64,000 nucleotides of DNA from Embleya scabrispora DSM 41855 (GCF_000372745.1 NZ_KB889618.1:124001-188000); one strand, 5' to 3'. Numbered from the stretch's first letter, positions 44,357 to 53,400 are shown. Notes: generated by a model not told the origin, from the letters alone. Numbers and translations: made by a program.

Positions 44357-44490
44357 CGCCGACAGATTCTCTACGCCCGGAAGATCGCCACCATCCGCCA
44401 ACTCACCGTCAATGACGTCGACATCCCCGGGGAGACCGCCTCGATCACCTTCGGAACTTCACCCGTCGTCCTCCACCGACCCCGAATACC
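44357..44490 (+). pseudogene. tyrosine recombinase/integrase-like fragment
   Basis: The plus frame reads RQILYARKIATIRQLTVNDV, then DIPGETASITFGTSPVVL, resembling the core of phage-type tyrosine recombinases where the Arg of the catalytic pair lies. No N-terminal domain, HxxR or catalytic Tyr is found nearby. Identification is by pattern and is moderate. The surrounding 44081-44356 holds no supported gene. Confidence 0.45.
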
Positions 44491-44492
44491 GG

Positions 44493-44723
44493 ATGACAAC
44501 CGTCGGGCCGATCGCCGCACAGATCGAAGCCAACTTCAACCAGGCATGCGTCCGCCTTGCTCTGCACCTCCATGTCAGTGGTGTCATCGAGAGCGCGGTT
44601 GGAAGGCGAGTACCGGCGATCGTCCACGAGTTGGAGTACTACGAGGGAATCGCCCGTCGAACCGAGGCTGCCAACCCGCCGGGACTCGCCGATGCCTTCA
44701 CGGCATGGGTCCGCAATGGGTGA
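44493..44723 (+). CDS. hypothetical protein, partial paralogue of the 17.1 kb protein
   Basis: 76 residues from ATG 44493 without a clear ribosome site. The sequence CVRLALHLHVSGVIESAVGR, then TEAANPPGLADAFTAW aligns with the last third of the 194-residue protein at 17131-17715 (VIDLARHLHASGTIERIFGR, TRAANPPELIEDFSA). The N-terminal two thirds of that protein are missing, and a recombinase-like fragment sits directly upstream. The gene is probably a truncated copy, although a functional short form cannot be excluded. Confidence 0.5.
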   Translation: MTTVGPIAAQIEANFNQACVRLALHLHVSGVIESAVGRRVPAIVHELEYYEGIARRTEAANPPGLADAFTAWVRNG

Positions 44724-44780
44724 GCGGCGAAGACCGCGCCTGTCGGTACGAGCGAGTTTCGCTCGGCCACTCGGCGCGTT

Positions 44781-45125
44781 TCACGATTCGGACAGCCAGA
44801 CCTTGGCGTTGCGGCCGGAGTGGTAGCCGGTGTCGAAGTTGGTCACGGCGCCCTCTCCGCACGCTTTCCAACTCTTGACCCAGTTCTCGATCTGCACCTT
44901 CGCATAGGCGCACTGCCCGTCGGCGTCGGTGTCCTTGACGTGGCCGTAGACCCGGGAGGAGTTTCCCTCGGTGCACTCGGTGTAGGAAAGACGCCCGCCC
45001 GACGTGGTGATGACATGGTCGCCGGAGCAGATCGCGGAAGGCGCTGCCTGAGCGGGGGACATCAGAAACAACTGTCCTCCGGCGAGACACCCGACGGCGA
45101 TGAACAGTGCAACAGGACGCTTCAT
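44781..45125 (-). CDS. small secreted protein
   Basis: 114 residues from ATG 45125 with AAGGAG upstream. A signal peptide (RPVALFIAVGCLAGGQLFLM) ends near AQA at 25-27. The mature part has four cysteines (ICSGDHVITTSG, YTECTEGNSS, GQCAYAKVQIENWVKSWKAC), a pattern suited to two disulphides. No family name is recognised, but similar small secreted proteins of about 115 residues are common in Streptomyces. The gene is monocistronic. Confidence 0.82.
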   Translation of the reverse strand: MKRPVALFIAVGCLAGGQLFLMSPAQAAPSAICSGDHVITTSGGRLSYTECTEGNSSRVYGHVKDTDADGQCAYAKVQIENWVKSWKACGEGAVTNFDTGYHSGRNAKVWLSES

Positions 45126-45601
45126 GTCGACCCATCTCCTTGAAGTCGGAATTCTCATAACTTGCCACGCCGTGCACCACTGAGCGGGTCGAAGAGCCGG
45201 ATGTAACCCCTTTGGATGAATCGCCTGGTTCTGCTCCCGATGAGCGTCGGGAGGCGTACGCAGGCTGCGCGAGAGCTCGGCTCCGCCGACGCGAGGATCC
45301 CGACGTCGTGGTCGAGGTTGGTGATTTCGCGCGCGGTGGTGTCGGCCCACCTCGGCACCGCACCACGGACGTCAACGGACAGCAGCCACACCATCCGGGC
45401 CTCGCCGAACAACGGCGCACCGGTCCTGCTGCGGACGGCGCGGCTCCGCGCCTGGCGCGCTACGACAGCCGCGTCCACGCCTTCCACCCCGGCACGGACC
45501 GGCGAGCGCGTGACCGTAGCCATCCAATTCCGTCGCCGCATGTAGCTTTGTACGTCGGTGGTGGCAGGCGCTTCCGCAGCCGGGAACGGGAGAGCGATCG
45601 T
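45126..45601. other. gene-free stretch
   Basis: About 475 bases. The minus strand holds a frame from about 45543 to 45155 with a somewhat protein-like composition (MVWLLSVDVRGAV, REITNLDHDVGILAS), but no ribosome site or family. I do not count it as a gene. Confidence 0.5.
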
Positions 45602-46183
45602 ATGGCCGATGGGTCGGAACCGGGAGCGCGTCGAGCGTTTCTCGAACACTTGCAACCGGGTCAGGTCCGCAAGGGCGTGGTCTCCTCGATCACCGACTTC
45701 GGGGTCTTCGTGGACCTGGGCGGCTTCGACGCAATGGTCAGCGCCGCCAACCTTTCCTGGAATCGCGTCGAGCGCATGTCCGACGTGGTCCGGGTGGGGC
45801 AGGAGGTCGTCGTCGTGGTGTTGGACGTCGACATGGACCGCGAACGGGTCTCGTTGTCGTTGCGGGACGTGGAACTCGATCCCCTCATTCCCTTCGCCCG
45901 CACACGGTTGGGCAACGACCTCGCCGGAGTCGTCACCAGGACAGTCCCGTTCGGCACCTTCGTGCGTGTCGAGGGCGGCATCGAGGGACTGCTGCCGCAG
46001 AGCGAGGTCCGGCGGGTGACGCCCGATGCCCCCGAGCGTGTCTGGCGAGAGGGAGACGCCGTGGTCGTCACGGTCGCCGACATCAACGTCCATCGACGCC
46101 AGGTCCGATTCACCCTCGCCCTCGATGACCCGCGCGGTGACGCCAACCTCGCCCACAGGGCGCGGAGTACGGTCGAAGGCTGA
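45602..46183 (+). CDS. S1 RNA-binding domain protein
   Basis: 193 residues from ATG 45602, preceded by CGGGAGAG. Two S1 domains are visible. The first, about 20-95, has VRKGVVSSITDFGVFVDLGG near 22-41, the LSWNR loop and VLDVDMDRERVSLSLRD. The second, about 107-180, has GVVTRTVPFGTFVRVEGGIE, GLLPQSE and ADINVHRRQVRFTLAL. The arrangement resembles a short form of ribosomal protein S1 or the general-stress S1 proteins of actinobacteria. It should bind single-stranded RNA. The gene is isolated, with 418 bases upstream of no clear coding content. Confidence 0.88.
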   Translation: MADGSEPGARRAFLEHLQPGQVRKGVVSSITDFGVFVDLGGFDAMVSAANLSWNRVERMSDVVRVGQEVVVVVLDVDMDRERVSLSLRDVELDPLIPFARTRLGNDLAGVVTRTVPFGTFVRVEGGIEGLLPQSEVRRVTPDAPERVWREGDAVVVTVADINVHRRQVRFTLALDDPRGDANLAHRARSTVEG

Positions 46184-46615
46184 CCCCTCGGCGCCCGCGA
46201 CGCCCAGGCCCCCGGGGCGTGGCCGCGCCACGTGCCCTGGGGCACGGCGTCGGGGGCAGTCCCGAGTGCTGCGTTCCCAGCCCGCACGACGGATCGATCC
46301 AGGGCGACGGGGCGATCCGCCGCAACGCGACGACCGTGGCCTCGAGTTCGTCGGCGGGGCCGCCCCCATACAGGGCGAACCATCGCCGCGCCGGTCCGCA
46401 GGACCGGGGAGCGTGGGTGCGCGTGGACGTCGAAACCGACCGAGCGTGGCACTCCGGAACGCCTCGGTGCCACTGCCGACCTCGAAGTGTCACCAGCCCT
46501 CGCCCCGACCGCGTCGACTGACCGAGGTCGGCCGCCACCACCGGCCCGAGGTTTGCGACAGGGTTGCAACACGCGGGTATGGACACGGTCGTCGAGTGCC
46601 GCCGAAAATCGCCTC
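46184..46615. other. gene-free stretch
   Basis: About 430 bases before the FHA gene. Frames here are Arg/Pro/Thr-rich and unsupported. No repeat or RNA gene is apparent. Confidence 0.55.
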
Positions 46616-47164
46616 ATGTCGTCGCGTGAGTTCCAGCTGATCCGATTGTCGGAGGCCGAGCGAGAACGCGCGTTGGGCGTGCTGCGCAACGGCGCCGGAT
46701 CGGGGCGGCTGTCACACGACACGTTCATGCACCGCATGCTGATCGTGCTCAAGGCCCGCAACCGCGTCGAAGTCGCTGAGGTGATCGCGGATTTGCCCGC
46801 GCAAGACCCGTGGTTGCCGAGACTGCTGCGCCGCGCGGCGACGCGGCTGAACGCCTTCGTGTCCGGGGCGCCGCGCGTCTCCCGCACGGTGGAGACGCGT
46901 GCGCCCGGACTGCGACTGCCGGACCCGGGCTCGGCCGCCATGCACATCGGACGCAGCCACCTCGCCGATCTGCGCCTGGCGCACGATTCCGTCTCGCGCA
47001 GGCACGCGCGATTGTGTGTTCGGGACGAGGGTTGGGTCCTGGAGGACCTGGGTTCGATGAACGGTACGCACGTCAACGGGCTGCGCATCATGGGCCCGGT
47101 GTCCGTGCGGCCGGGGGATCACGTGCAGTTCGGACTCGTGAGCTACCGTCTGTCGGCCGGATAG
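46616..47164 (+). CDS. DUF1707 and FHA domain protein
   Basis: 182 residues from ATG 46616. Residues 1-60 match the DUF1707 (SHOCT-like) N-terminal region (IRLSEAERERALGVLRNG, GRLSHDTFMHRM). Residues about 105-180 are a forkhead-associated domain: MHIGRSHLADLRLAHDSVSR, RRHARL, then LGSMNGTHVNGLRI, which binds phosphothreonine. This arrangement is common in Streptomyces and is probably part of Ser/Thr kinase signalling. No kinase gene is in the window. No strong ribosome site is seen. Confidence 0.9.
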   Translation: MSSREFQLIRLSEAERERALGVLRNGAGSGRLSHDTFMHRMLIVLKARNRVEVAEVIADLPAQDPWLPRLLRRAATRLNAFVSGAPRVSRTVETRAPGLRLPDPGSAAMHIGRSHLADLRLAHDSVSRRHARLCVRDEGWVLEDLGSMNGTHVNGLRIMGPVSVRPGDHVQFGLVSYRLSAG

Positions 47165-47586
47165 CGAACGACCGAGGGTACCGTCCCGATGATCCACAGG
47201 CGCGGGGGAGCGGTTCCACATGGCCGTCCACGTGCGCGCCGGGGCCACGACGTGCCGTCGGGCCCGGGCTTCGTCATCCTCGACTTCCCGGTCGTGACAT
47301 ACCGGGAACCCGTCAGCGATTTCGAGAGGAAGACGTCGACCTGACGTCGATTGTCGTCGACCACCTCTTACCGAGGCGTGCCCGCCTGGGCACGTACCGC
47401 CGACCCGAACGCCGACTACCGCGCCCGGCATATGCCGATCACCGATGCGATCCCGAACCGGCCCGTGATGCCCGAACCGGAACTCGAACCCATCGACACA
47501 TCAAGTGCACCGGCAACGCGGGACGTCGGTCGAGGCCGGCAGATCACAGCGCCGGGTTCCGCACTCGACCAGCGCGGACAGTCGGA
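47165..47586. other. gene-free stretch
   Basis: About 420 bases after the FHA gene. One plus-strand frame contains a short protein-like piece (GFVILDFPVVTYREPVSDFE near 47265-47335) that might come from a lost gene. No intact gene is seen. Confidence 0.5.
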
Positions 47587-47830
47587 TCATGGGGCACACG
47601 CAACTCGGGGCGGGGCGAAGCCGTTGCGTCCCTCCGGGTGCGGTTCGCGCAGTCCGATCGCGCCGATCGCACCTACCGCGCGCAGAGTACGCAATTGGTC
47701 GATCGCCCTCATGAGACAGCGGTCGTCCGGACCGAAGTCGAACGAACGGCAACAACCAGAGGTCGACGCGCTCGACACCGAGGTTGTCCGCGCTCTGCTC
47801 CACCTCGTGACGCGGATGCGGGGCGGCGTG
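47587..47830 (-). pseudogene. aldo/keto reductase fragment, frameshifted
   Basis: One minus frame near 47812-47740 reads RHEVEQSADNLGVERVDLW, the strand region of aldo/keto reductases that follows the catalytic Lys. The adjacent frame near 47745-47628 reads FGPDDRCLMRAIDQLRTLRA, then GAIGAIGLREPHPEG, the next conserved stretch. N- and C-terminal parts, including the catalytic Tyr region, are absent. It is a decayed remnant. Confidence 0.6.
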
Positions 47831-47989
47831 GGCGTGCGGAGCCACCTCGGTGAGTGATCCCGACACACACCCGCAGCGGGAGTTCGCGGTGCGCGCGCAA
47901 CACTCGTCCCATCCGGCCACGAACGGCTCGGCTTCGGGGTCACGGCCGATGCGGTCCTCCCCGACGACGGCCGCGGCACACGATGCATG

Positions 47990-48778
47990 TCAGATCGGGT
48001 CCCAGGCGATCGACTCGTACAGTCGGCCGAGCGTCGCCGTCAACGCGGTGTCGATCGGAATCGGCACGTCGTCGATCAACCGGACCGGCGCGATCCCGCG
48101 CGAGTTCGTCACGAACATGGCCCGGAACGAGCCCACATCGGACAGGTGGACCGGGCCGCGTCGGGAGGGCAACGGCCCTGCGGCGAGCGCCCGTTCGAGC
48201 AGGCGCATGGTGATGCCTTCCAGGACGGGCGCGTCCGGCCAGAGCAGCGAAGTGCCGTCGAAGAACCCGACGTTGGTGATCGCGCCCTCGGCGATGAGTC
48301 CGTCCGGGCCGGTCAGAAGCGCCTCGTCGAAGCCCTCGCGGGCGACCCGTCGGCGGTAATGCGCCTGTCCGAAGTCCCCGACGCGCTTGATGTGCGCGAC
48401 GGAACGCAGGTACGGGACGGACCGCAACGCCTGTGGTGCGGGCGGCATGTCGCCGGGCGGCCGCACGGTGACCAGGACCGCGACCGCCCCGACCTCGTCC
48501 GCGGCGAACACATGGACGCGTACCGACGCGTCAATGACGTCGTCGGCCAGCGCGTGCCGGATGTACCGCCGGATCAGGTTCCCGTCCAGGGGGCTGCCGA
48601 ACAACTCCCGGTTGGCCGCGTCGAGCCGATGAAGGTGGTCGGCGAGGCCGCGCACCCGGCGGCCGCGCACCTGCATCGCGGTGAAATGCCCGTAGCCGCC
48701 CACGGCGACGGCGTGCAGCCGTTCCACCGTGGTGGACCGGCCGTCGATCTCGACCCGTGACATCGCCGAAGCACTCAT
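47990..48778 (-). CDS. class IV aminotransferase-like protein
   Basis: 262 residues from ATG 48778. The fold-type IV PLP domain is indicated by YGHFTAMQVRGRRVRGLADH near 24-43, RVHVFAADEVGAVAVLVTVR, the PLP lysine in AHIKRVGDFGQAHYRRRVAR near 127-146, and ALLTGPDGLIAEGAITNVGF, FFDGTSLLWPDAP, LEGITMRLLE. It resembles branched-chain aminotransferase/aminodeoxychorismate lyase types, but the specific substrate is not clear. The longer open frame begins 34 codons earlier without a ribosome site. It is monocistronic, and the stop lies near the aldo/keto reductase remnant. Confidence 0.88.
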   Translation of the reverse strand: MSASAMSRVEIDGRSTTVERLHAVAVGGYGHFTAMQVRGRRVRGLADHLHRLDAANRELFGSPLDGNLIRRYIRHALADDVIDASVRVHVFAADEVGAVAVLVTVRPPGDMPPAPQALRSVPYLRSVAHIKRVGDFGQAHYRRRVAREGFDEALLTGPDGLIAEGAITNVGFFDGTSLLWPDAPVLEGITMRLLERALAAGPLPSRRGPVHLSDVGSFRAMFVTNSRGIAPVRLIDDVPIPIDTALTATLGRLYESIAWDPI

Positions 48779-49250
48779 GCCGCCGACAATATCCGCCCCG
48801 TCCGGGGGCCTCGACCCCCGACGGCGCAGCCGGCCCGCGTCCCGCCGGAAGGCCGATGAAGATCTTGGGTCCGGTTCCACCGAGTCGGCGGCGGAACCGG
48901 TCGTGTTTCGGGTGCGATGCCTCCTTCAAGCGGTGGCAGACAGGCACCAGATGGTGCCGTCGTGGGTGAGCCCGAGATCGGTGGCAACCGCCCCTAGGCT
49001 CCCTACCTGGGCCGGTCGCCCGGCCCGCATCGCGCATCAATGCCCGCGAGCCGAGCCGGGATCGGGCATCACGGGCCTGCTGTCGGTCGGACGGGCAGGG
49101 CGTTCCCCGCAGAGAAGGAGGTTCCGCTCCGCCGTGTTCGACATCGGATCCGAACGCCGCATCGCGTCGGGTCCGTGCGTCGGGTCCCGTGTCGGGGCGG
49201 CCGGTTAGTGTGCGCGGTTCGCAGCGGTGTGCGGAAAGGGGGAGTCGGTC
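48779..49250. other. gene-free stretch
   Basis: About 470 bases between divergent genes. Frames here show no domain. The AAAGGGGGAG before 49251 is the ribosome site of the downstream gene, and promoters for both genes should lie within. Confidence 0.55.
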
Positions 49251-50342
49251 ATGAGCCTTCATCGGAATCGGGATACCTGGGGCGGCCTGCCGGTGCACCG
49301 GTTGGAACCACCGCGCGACCCGGCGCGGGCGAGTGACCGCGAGCGCAACATCTGGGCCATGTTTCCCTCCTCGGCACCGCCGACGACCTGGTCCGAAGTC
49401 GCCGCCGCCGCGCCGGACGCGGGGGATGTGGCCTGGCACCTGTCGACCGGATACGGGAAGGAGATGTCGTTCCCGGAGGTCTTCGAGGGATTCGTGCACG
49501 CCTTCGACACCACCCGGATCCGATCGCTGGTCCTCGGATACTGGGGAACGGGCATCCTGTCCGAGGAGACCGTCAACCTGCCGGTGGACACCTTGTGCGC
49601 GCACGCCGACCGATTCCCCGCTCTGCGGAGCCTGTTCGTCGGGGACATCGTCAGCGAGGAGCACGAGATCTCCTGGATCCCGCGCGGCGACGTGACACCG
49701 ATCCTGGACGCCTTCCCCGAACTCGAAGAACTCGCCTATCGATTCGGCCAATCGAACACGAACGACCGGACCGCACCGGTCCTGCGGCCCACACGGCACG
49801 CCCGCCTTCGCCGCCTGGAACTGCAAACCGGCGGCATGCCCGCCCACCTCCCGGTGACGGTCGCCGCGTGCGACCTCCCCGCGCTGGAACACCTGGACCT
49901 GTGGCTCGGCGACCCCTTCTACGGCGGCGACACGACCCTCGACGACCTCACCGACCTCCTCGCCGGACCGCACCTGCCCCGGCTGCGGCACCTGGGCCTG
50001 ATGAACAGCCCGACCCAGAACCACATCGCCGCCGCCGTCGCCGGCGCACCCGTACTCGCCCGACTGACCTCCCTCGACCTGTCGATGGGAACTCTCGACG
50101 ACACCGGCGCCCAAGCCCTGCTCGACGGACAACCCCTCACCCACCTGCGGTCCCTGTCCCTGCGCCACCACTACATCGGGGACACCATGCGACAGCGGCT
50201 GAGCGAGCACCTGGAACCCGCGGGCGTCGCAGTCGACCTGTCCGATCCTCAGGAACGCGAGATCTGGTCCGACCCCGTGGAACACCACGAGCGATGCGTC
50301 CTGAACGGCGAGGACGGCCGGTACATCGAGGTCTCGGAGTAG
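49251..50342 (+). CDS. STM4015 family LRR-like protein
   Basis: 363 residues from ATG 49251, with AAAGGGGGAG upstream. The N-terminus (GGLPVHRLEPPRDPARASDR) and the following W-rich stretch (VAWHLSTGYGKEMSFPEVFE) fit the STM4015 family. From about 120 onwards there are leucine-rich repeat-like units (FPALRSLFVGDIVSEEHEIS, FPELEELAYRFGQS, LPALEHLDLWLGDPFYGGDT, LPRLRHLGLMNSPTQNHIAA, LARLTSLDLSMGTLDDTG). The family is widespread in actinobacteria, and its function is not established. The gene is monocistronic. Confidence 0.9.
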   Translation: MSLHRNRDTWGGLPVHRLEPPRDPARASDRERNIWAMFPSSAPPTTWSEVAAAAPDAGDVAWHLSTGYGKEMSFPEVFEGFVHAFDTTRIRSLVLGYWGTGILSEETVNLPVDTLCAHADRFPALRSLFVGDIVSEEHEISWIPRGDVTPILDAFPELEELAYRFGQSNTNDRTAPVLRPTRHARLRRLELQTGGMPAHLPVTVAACDLPALEHLDLWLGDPFYGGDTTLDDLTDLLAGPHLPRLRHLGLMNSPTQNHIAAAVAGAPVLARLTSLDLSMGTLDDTGAQALLDGQPLTHLRSLSLRHHYIGDTMRQRLSEHLEPAGVAVDLSDPQEREIWSDPVEHHERCVLNGEDGRYIEVSE

Positions 50343-51512
50343 ACCCGCCCGGATCCCACCCCGACCACCGCGACGTCCCGCCTCACGCCCCCGCCCACCG
50401 ACGCCCTGGCGCCTTCGGACGCACAGCCCGGCGGTACCAGGGGGCGTCCGCCCCGTTCAGAGGCGATGTGAGGATGGTGGCGGGACTGTTGCCGGCTGCC
50501 ATGTGTTCACAACGGGAGCGTTGCGAGTCTCCCACCAAGCCTGTGAGGGTTTGTCGTCTGGTTGACCGTTCCTGTGTTGCGTGTCCGCAGGGCGGGGTGT
50601 GGCGGGCGTATGCCCAACCCGCATGTGAACGCCTCTTCTCCGGGATCCGGGGCTGTCGTGGTGCCGCGTCGGTGGGCACCGAACCCAAAAAGGCCCTCAC
50701 TGGACGCTCGCGTCCCCAAGTGCACGTGCCCGACGGGCTCGACACCCGCACCGGCGGGCCTGAGCAACTCGATTCACGCCGGCCCGGCCGGCGCACTGCC
50801 GGCGTCGCTGCCGCGACTGCCTTGGCGAGTCGGGCACCAACTCGAATTCGTCGCTCATCGGGTTTCACGGTTCCTACGTGCGGCTCCCTGTGGACCTTCC
50901 GATCGTGGGTCGGCGGGTGCTGTCTGCGAGTTCGAAGGTTCCTCCGTGCTGTCGTGTCGTGCCCACGGCGAACGTCCACAACGAAATCGCCGACCACTTG
51001 CGGTGATATTTCGCTGGGCCGCTGTCCGCCTCACTTTCAGGCGCCGGATCGCCTCGACCGGAACCGCTTTCGGGAACTCATCCGTAAAATGCCGAACCAT
51101 AGTCAATCGCCGATATCCACGAACTCAAGGTAAAAGCCGCCTTTTTACCCAAGAGCCGTGAATCGGCCGCGATCGGCCCGTGATTCAGCTCCGGCTCGCA
51201 CGCCGCCCTCGAAATCCCACCCCCACCGCCGCAAGCGGGCATTCGGCGCCCGCAGGGGCGTGTCCTCGATCCCCGCCGAGCACCAGGACGCCCGGCCCGG
51301 CGTGCGCGGGGCACCGGTCCCGATCCGCATTTCCGCATTTCCGCATTTCCGACGGTGATTCGGCGCACCTTTCGGGATCGCGATGCCATTCAGGTGTTCG
51401 ATGGACCTATAAACTGTGACGGCTTCGTTGGATACCTTGCGCGCACACGGCCGCGGGTCGGCGAGGGGGCTCGGGGGAGTACGAGCCCGTATCAGGGGTG
51501 GGAGACAAGTTC
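50343..51512. other. long gene-free stretch with a less GC-rich end
   Basis: About 1.2 kb without a supported gene. Frames on both strands lack ribosome sites and domains. From about 51060 to 51420 the base composition is less GC-rich, and three tandem copies of an octamer (CATTTCCG) occur near 51328-51351. It includes the promoter and GGGAG ribosome site of the acyltransferase gene. Confidence 0.55.
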
Positions 51513-52775
51513 ATGCGGCATGCCTTGAAGGGCGAACGCGGCCGGGGAAGTGCTTCGACACATACAGCTCCGCGCCTCTATGTACTGGATGGCCTGCGCC
51601 TGGTTGCCGCACTTACCGTGGTGCTCTACCACTACGTAGCCCTGCGCGGCGGCTGGGCCAGTGACCCGAAGGGCATCTTCCCCACTCTGCACAAGTTCGC
51701 CCAATTCGGCTGGCTCGGCGTCGATCTCTTCTTCCTGATCAGTGGGTTCGTCATCTGCATGAGTGCCTGGGGGCGATCGCTCGGCGACTTCGTGGTTTCC
51801 CGGGCGTCCCGCCTCTATCCCGCCTACTGGGTCGGCATATTGCTGACCACAGGCGTTCTGGCCGCCTGGCCCCAGGTGCGCAAGGCGGACAGCTTCGAAG
51901 TCGTCCTCTCCAACTTCTCGATGTTACAGACGGGCCTGAACGTTCCCGACGTCGACGACGCCTACTGGACCCTGTTCACCGAGCTGCGCTTCTACATCGT
52001 CTTCGCGATCGTCGTGGCCATGGGCGTGACATACCACAAGTGCGTGCTCTTCTGCGGCATCTGGACCGTGGGAGCGATGATCTCCCCCAAAGTCGACAAC
52101 GACCTCCTCACCACATGGACGATGCCGGCGTACTCGCCCTATTTCGTAGCCGGCATCGCCTTCTTCCTGATGCACCGCTTCAAGCCGAATGCGGTGCTGT
52201 GGGGCATCGTCGGGATCTCGTTCGTGTTGGCCCAGCACTACGTCGAGCTGCGGATGCAACTCAACCTGGGCGCGGCCCGCTACGCGTCGGTTCCGGAGTG
52301 GCCGGTGCGCCTGACGATCGTGTTGGCGTTCGCGGTGATGGCGGGCGCCGCACTCGGCTGGTTCGACCGGATCCAGTGGAAGTGGCTGACCACGGCCGGT
52401 GCGCTCACCTATCCGCTCTACGTCATTCACATGTACATCGGCATGACGATCATCAAGCACTACCAGGGCCGGGTTTCGGCGGCCGGGCTCCTCATCGGTG
52501 TGATCGTGCTGATGATGCTGGTCGCCTGGGTGATCCACCGCTTCGTCGAACGCCCGATGGGCAAGATGCTGCGCAACTCGCTCAAGCGCGGAATGGCCGA
52601 GATTCGACAGGCCTCCACCCCGACGCCGGCCACGCCGGCCACGCCGAGCCCTTCCGCTCCGACCACATCGGCCACGCCGAACCCGACGACGCCGGATCCC
52701 CACCCCCTCATACCCGCACCATCTCTCGAGGCCGACGCCCCCTACACTCCATTCCCCCGCGTTCCGGGGGTGTAG
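51513..52775 (+). CDS. membrane acyltransferase, acyltransferase-3 (OafA-like) family
   Basis: 420 residues from ATG 51513, with GGGAG upstream. GTG at 51498 is an alternative. The acyltransferase-3 signature is at the start (LYVLDGLRLVAALTVVLYHY near 23-42 and LGVDLFFLISGFVICMSAW near 70-88, followed by SRASRLYPAYWVGIL). About ten membrane segments follow, ending near 355. The protein ends with a Pro/Thr/Ser/Ala tail of about 60 residues containing short TPATPATP repeats. Members transfer acyl groups to surface carbohydrates, antibiotics or peptidoglycan. The acceptor is unknown, and no polysaccharide genes are adjacent. Confidence 0.93.
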   Translation: MRHALKGERGRGSASTHTAPRLYVLDGLRLVAALTVVLYHYVALRGGWASDPKGIFPTLHKFAQFGWLGVDLFFLISGFVICMSAWGRSLGDFVVSRASRLYPAYWVGILLTTGVLAAWPQVRKADSFEVVLSNFSMLQTGLNVPDVDDAYWTLFTELRFYIVFAIVVAMGVTYHKCVLFCGIWTVGAMISPKVDNDLLTTWTMPAYSPYFVAGIAFFLMHRFKPNAVLWGIVGISFVLAQHYVELRMQLNLGAARYASVPEWPVRLTIVLAFAVMAGAALGWFDRIQWKWLTTAGALTYPLYVIHMYIGMTIIKHYQGRVSAAGLLIGVIVLMMLVAWVIHRFVERPMGKMLRNSLKRGMAEIRQASTPTPATPATPSPSAPTTSATPNPTTPDPHPLIPAPSLEADAPYTPFPRVPGV

Positions 52776-52777
52776 GG
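52740..52777 (+). terminator. hairpin overlapping the acyltransferase stop
   Basis: CCCTACAC at 52740-52747 pairs with GTGTAGGG at 52770-52777, with an inner CCCCC/GGGGG pairing. The stop codon TAG at 52773 lies within the stem. It could terminate transcription, but there is no T-tract. Confidence 0.3.
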
Positions 52778-52975
52778 ACGGGCAGTTCGGAGTCGACCAA
52801 CCCGCGTATCTCCAGCATGGCCGGTCGGCTCCGATGTGCCGGTCCCAGCCGCGCAACCGCGAGCGGCCGACACCACGATCGTTCCGGCCGTGGACCGTGC
52901 CCCGCTCCGATAGCCAACCTCGAGAAGCGCCGACGGGGCCGCGTCGCCCCGGGGGCGAGGATATGTCTGAAGGAT

Positions 52976-53170
52976 CGCCAAGGTCGTCTTCGTCGGCTTC
53001 AACGCCTTCGATCCCTTTGTTCCCGTCACCGTCGACGAGGACCGACTCCGGACCTGCATCCACCCCTGCTCAGTGCCTTCGTGCGCGCTCTTTCGGACCT
53101 GTTGACAGACCGCAACGGCATCGCGATCGTCGCCACCCACTCCCCGGTCGTTCTCCAGGAAGTGCCCGCC
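52976..53170 (+). pseudogene. AAA ATPase (OLD-like) fragment
   Basis: Two pieces of an AAA ATPase in different frames. Near 52980-53040 one frame reads KVVFVGFNAFDPFVPVTVDE, typical of ATPase proteins associated with restriction or defence loci. Near 53050-53165 another frame reads LHPPLLSAFVRALSDLLTDR, then NGIAIVATHSPVVLQEVP, the end of the Walker B/sensor region (the conserved histidine-serine-proline motif). Walker A is absent. The second piece runs directly into the alpha/beta hydrolase fragment. Confidence 0.6.
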
Positions 53171-53400
53171 CCCGCACTTCAGGAGCCGGCCACCGCCGCC
53201 GCGTGGAAGAAGTTCCCAGCTGGTATCTCGTGGCCACCAAGGACCGCAACATCCCACCGGCCGCCGAGCGCTGGATGGCCGAGCGCGCCAACGCCCACAC
53301 CGTTGCCGTGCGCGCACCGCATGCCGTGCCCGTGAGCGATCCCGGGCCCGTCACCGACCTGATCCTGCGCGCCGCACGCTCCGTCCGCCCCGGCCGCTGA
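53171..53400 (+). pseudogene. C-terminal alpha/beta hydrolase fragment, near-duplicate of the gene at 63.1 kb
   Basis: The region reads ALQEPATAAAWKK in one frame, and after a frameshift near 53215 continues SWYLVATKDRNIPPAAERWM, then HTVAVRAPHAVPVSDPGPVT and DLILRAARSVRPGR to a stop at 53400. These match the end of the secreted hydrolase at 63135-63989 (ALQEPAAAAAWKR, then SWYLVAAEDRNIPPAAERWM). It is missing everything upstream, including the nucleophile. Confidence 0.8.

Noticed and set aside
45155-45543. minus-strand frame of about 128 codons between the small secreted protein and S1 genes
   Set aside because: Some protein-like segments, but no ribosome site, no domain and overlapping frames of equal quality on both strands. 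Evidence is insufficient.
47265-47340. plus-strand segment GFVILDFPVVTYREP resembling the end of a DUF5753 regulator
   Set aside because: Only about 25 residues and the resemblance is weak, so no pseudogene call is made.
49595-51133. 512-codon plus-strand frame running through the STM4015 gene
   Set aside because: Out-of-frame shadow of the STM4015 gene that continues into non-coding DNA. Arg/Pro-rich throughout.
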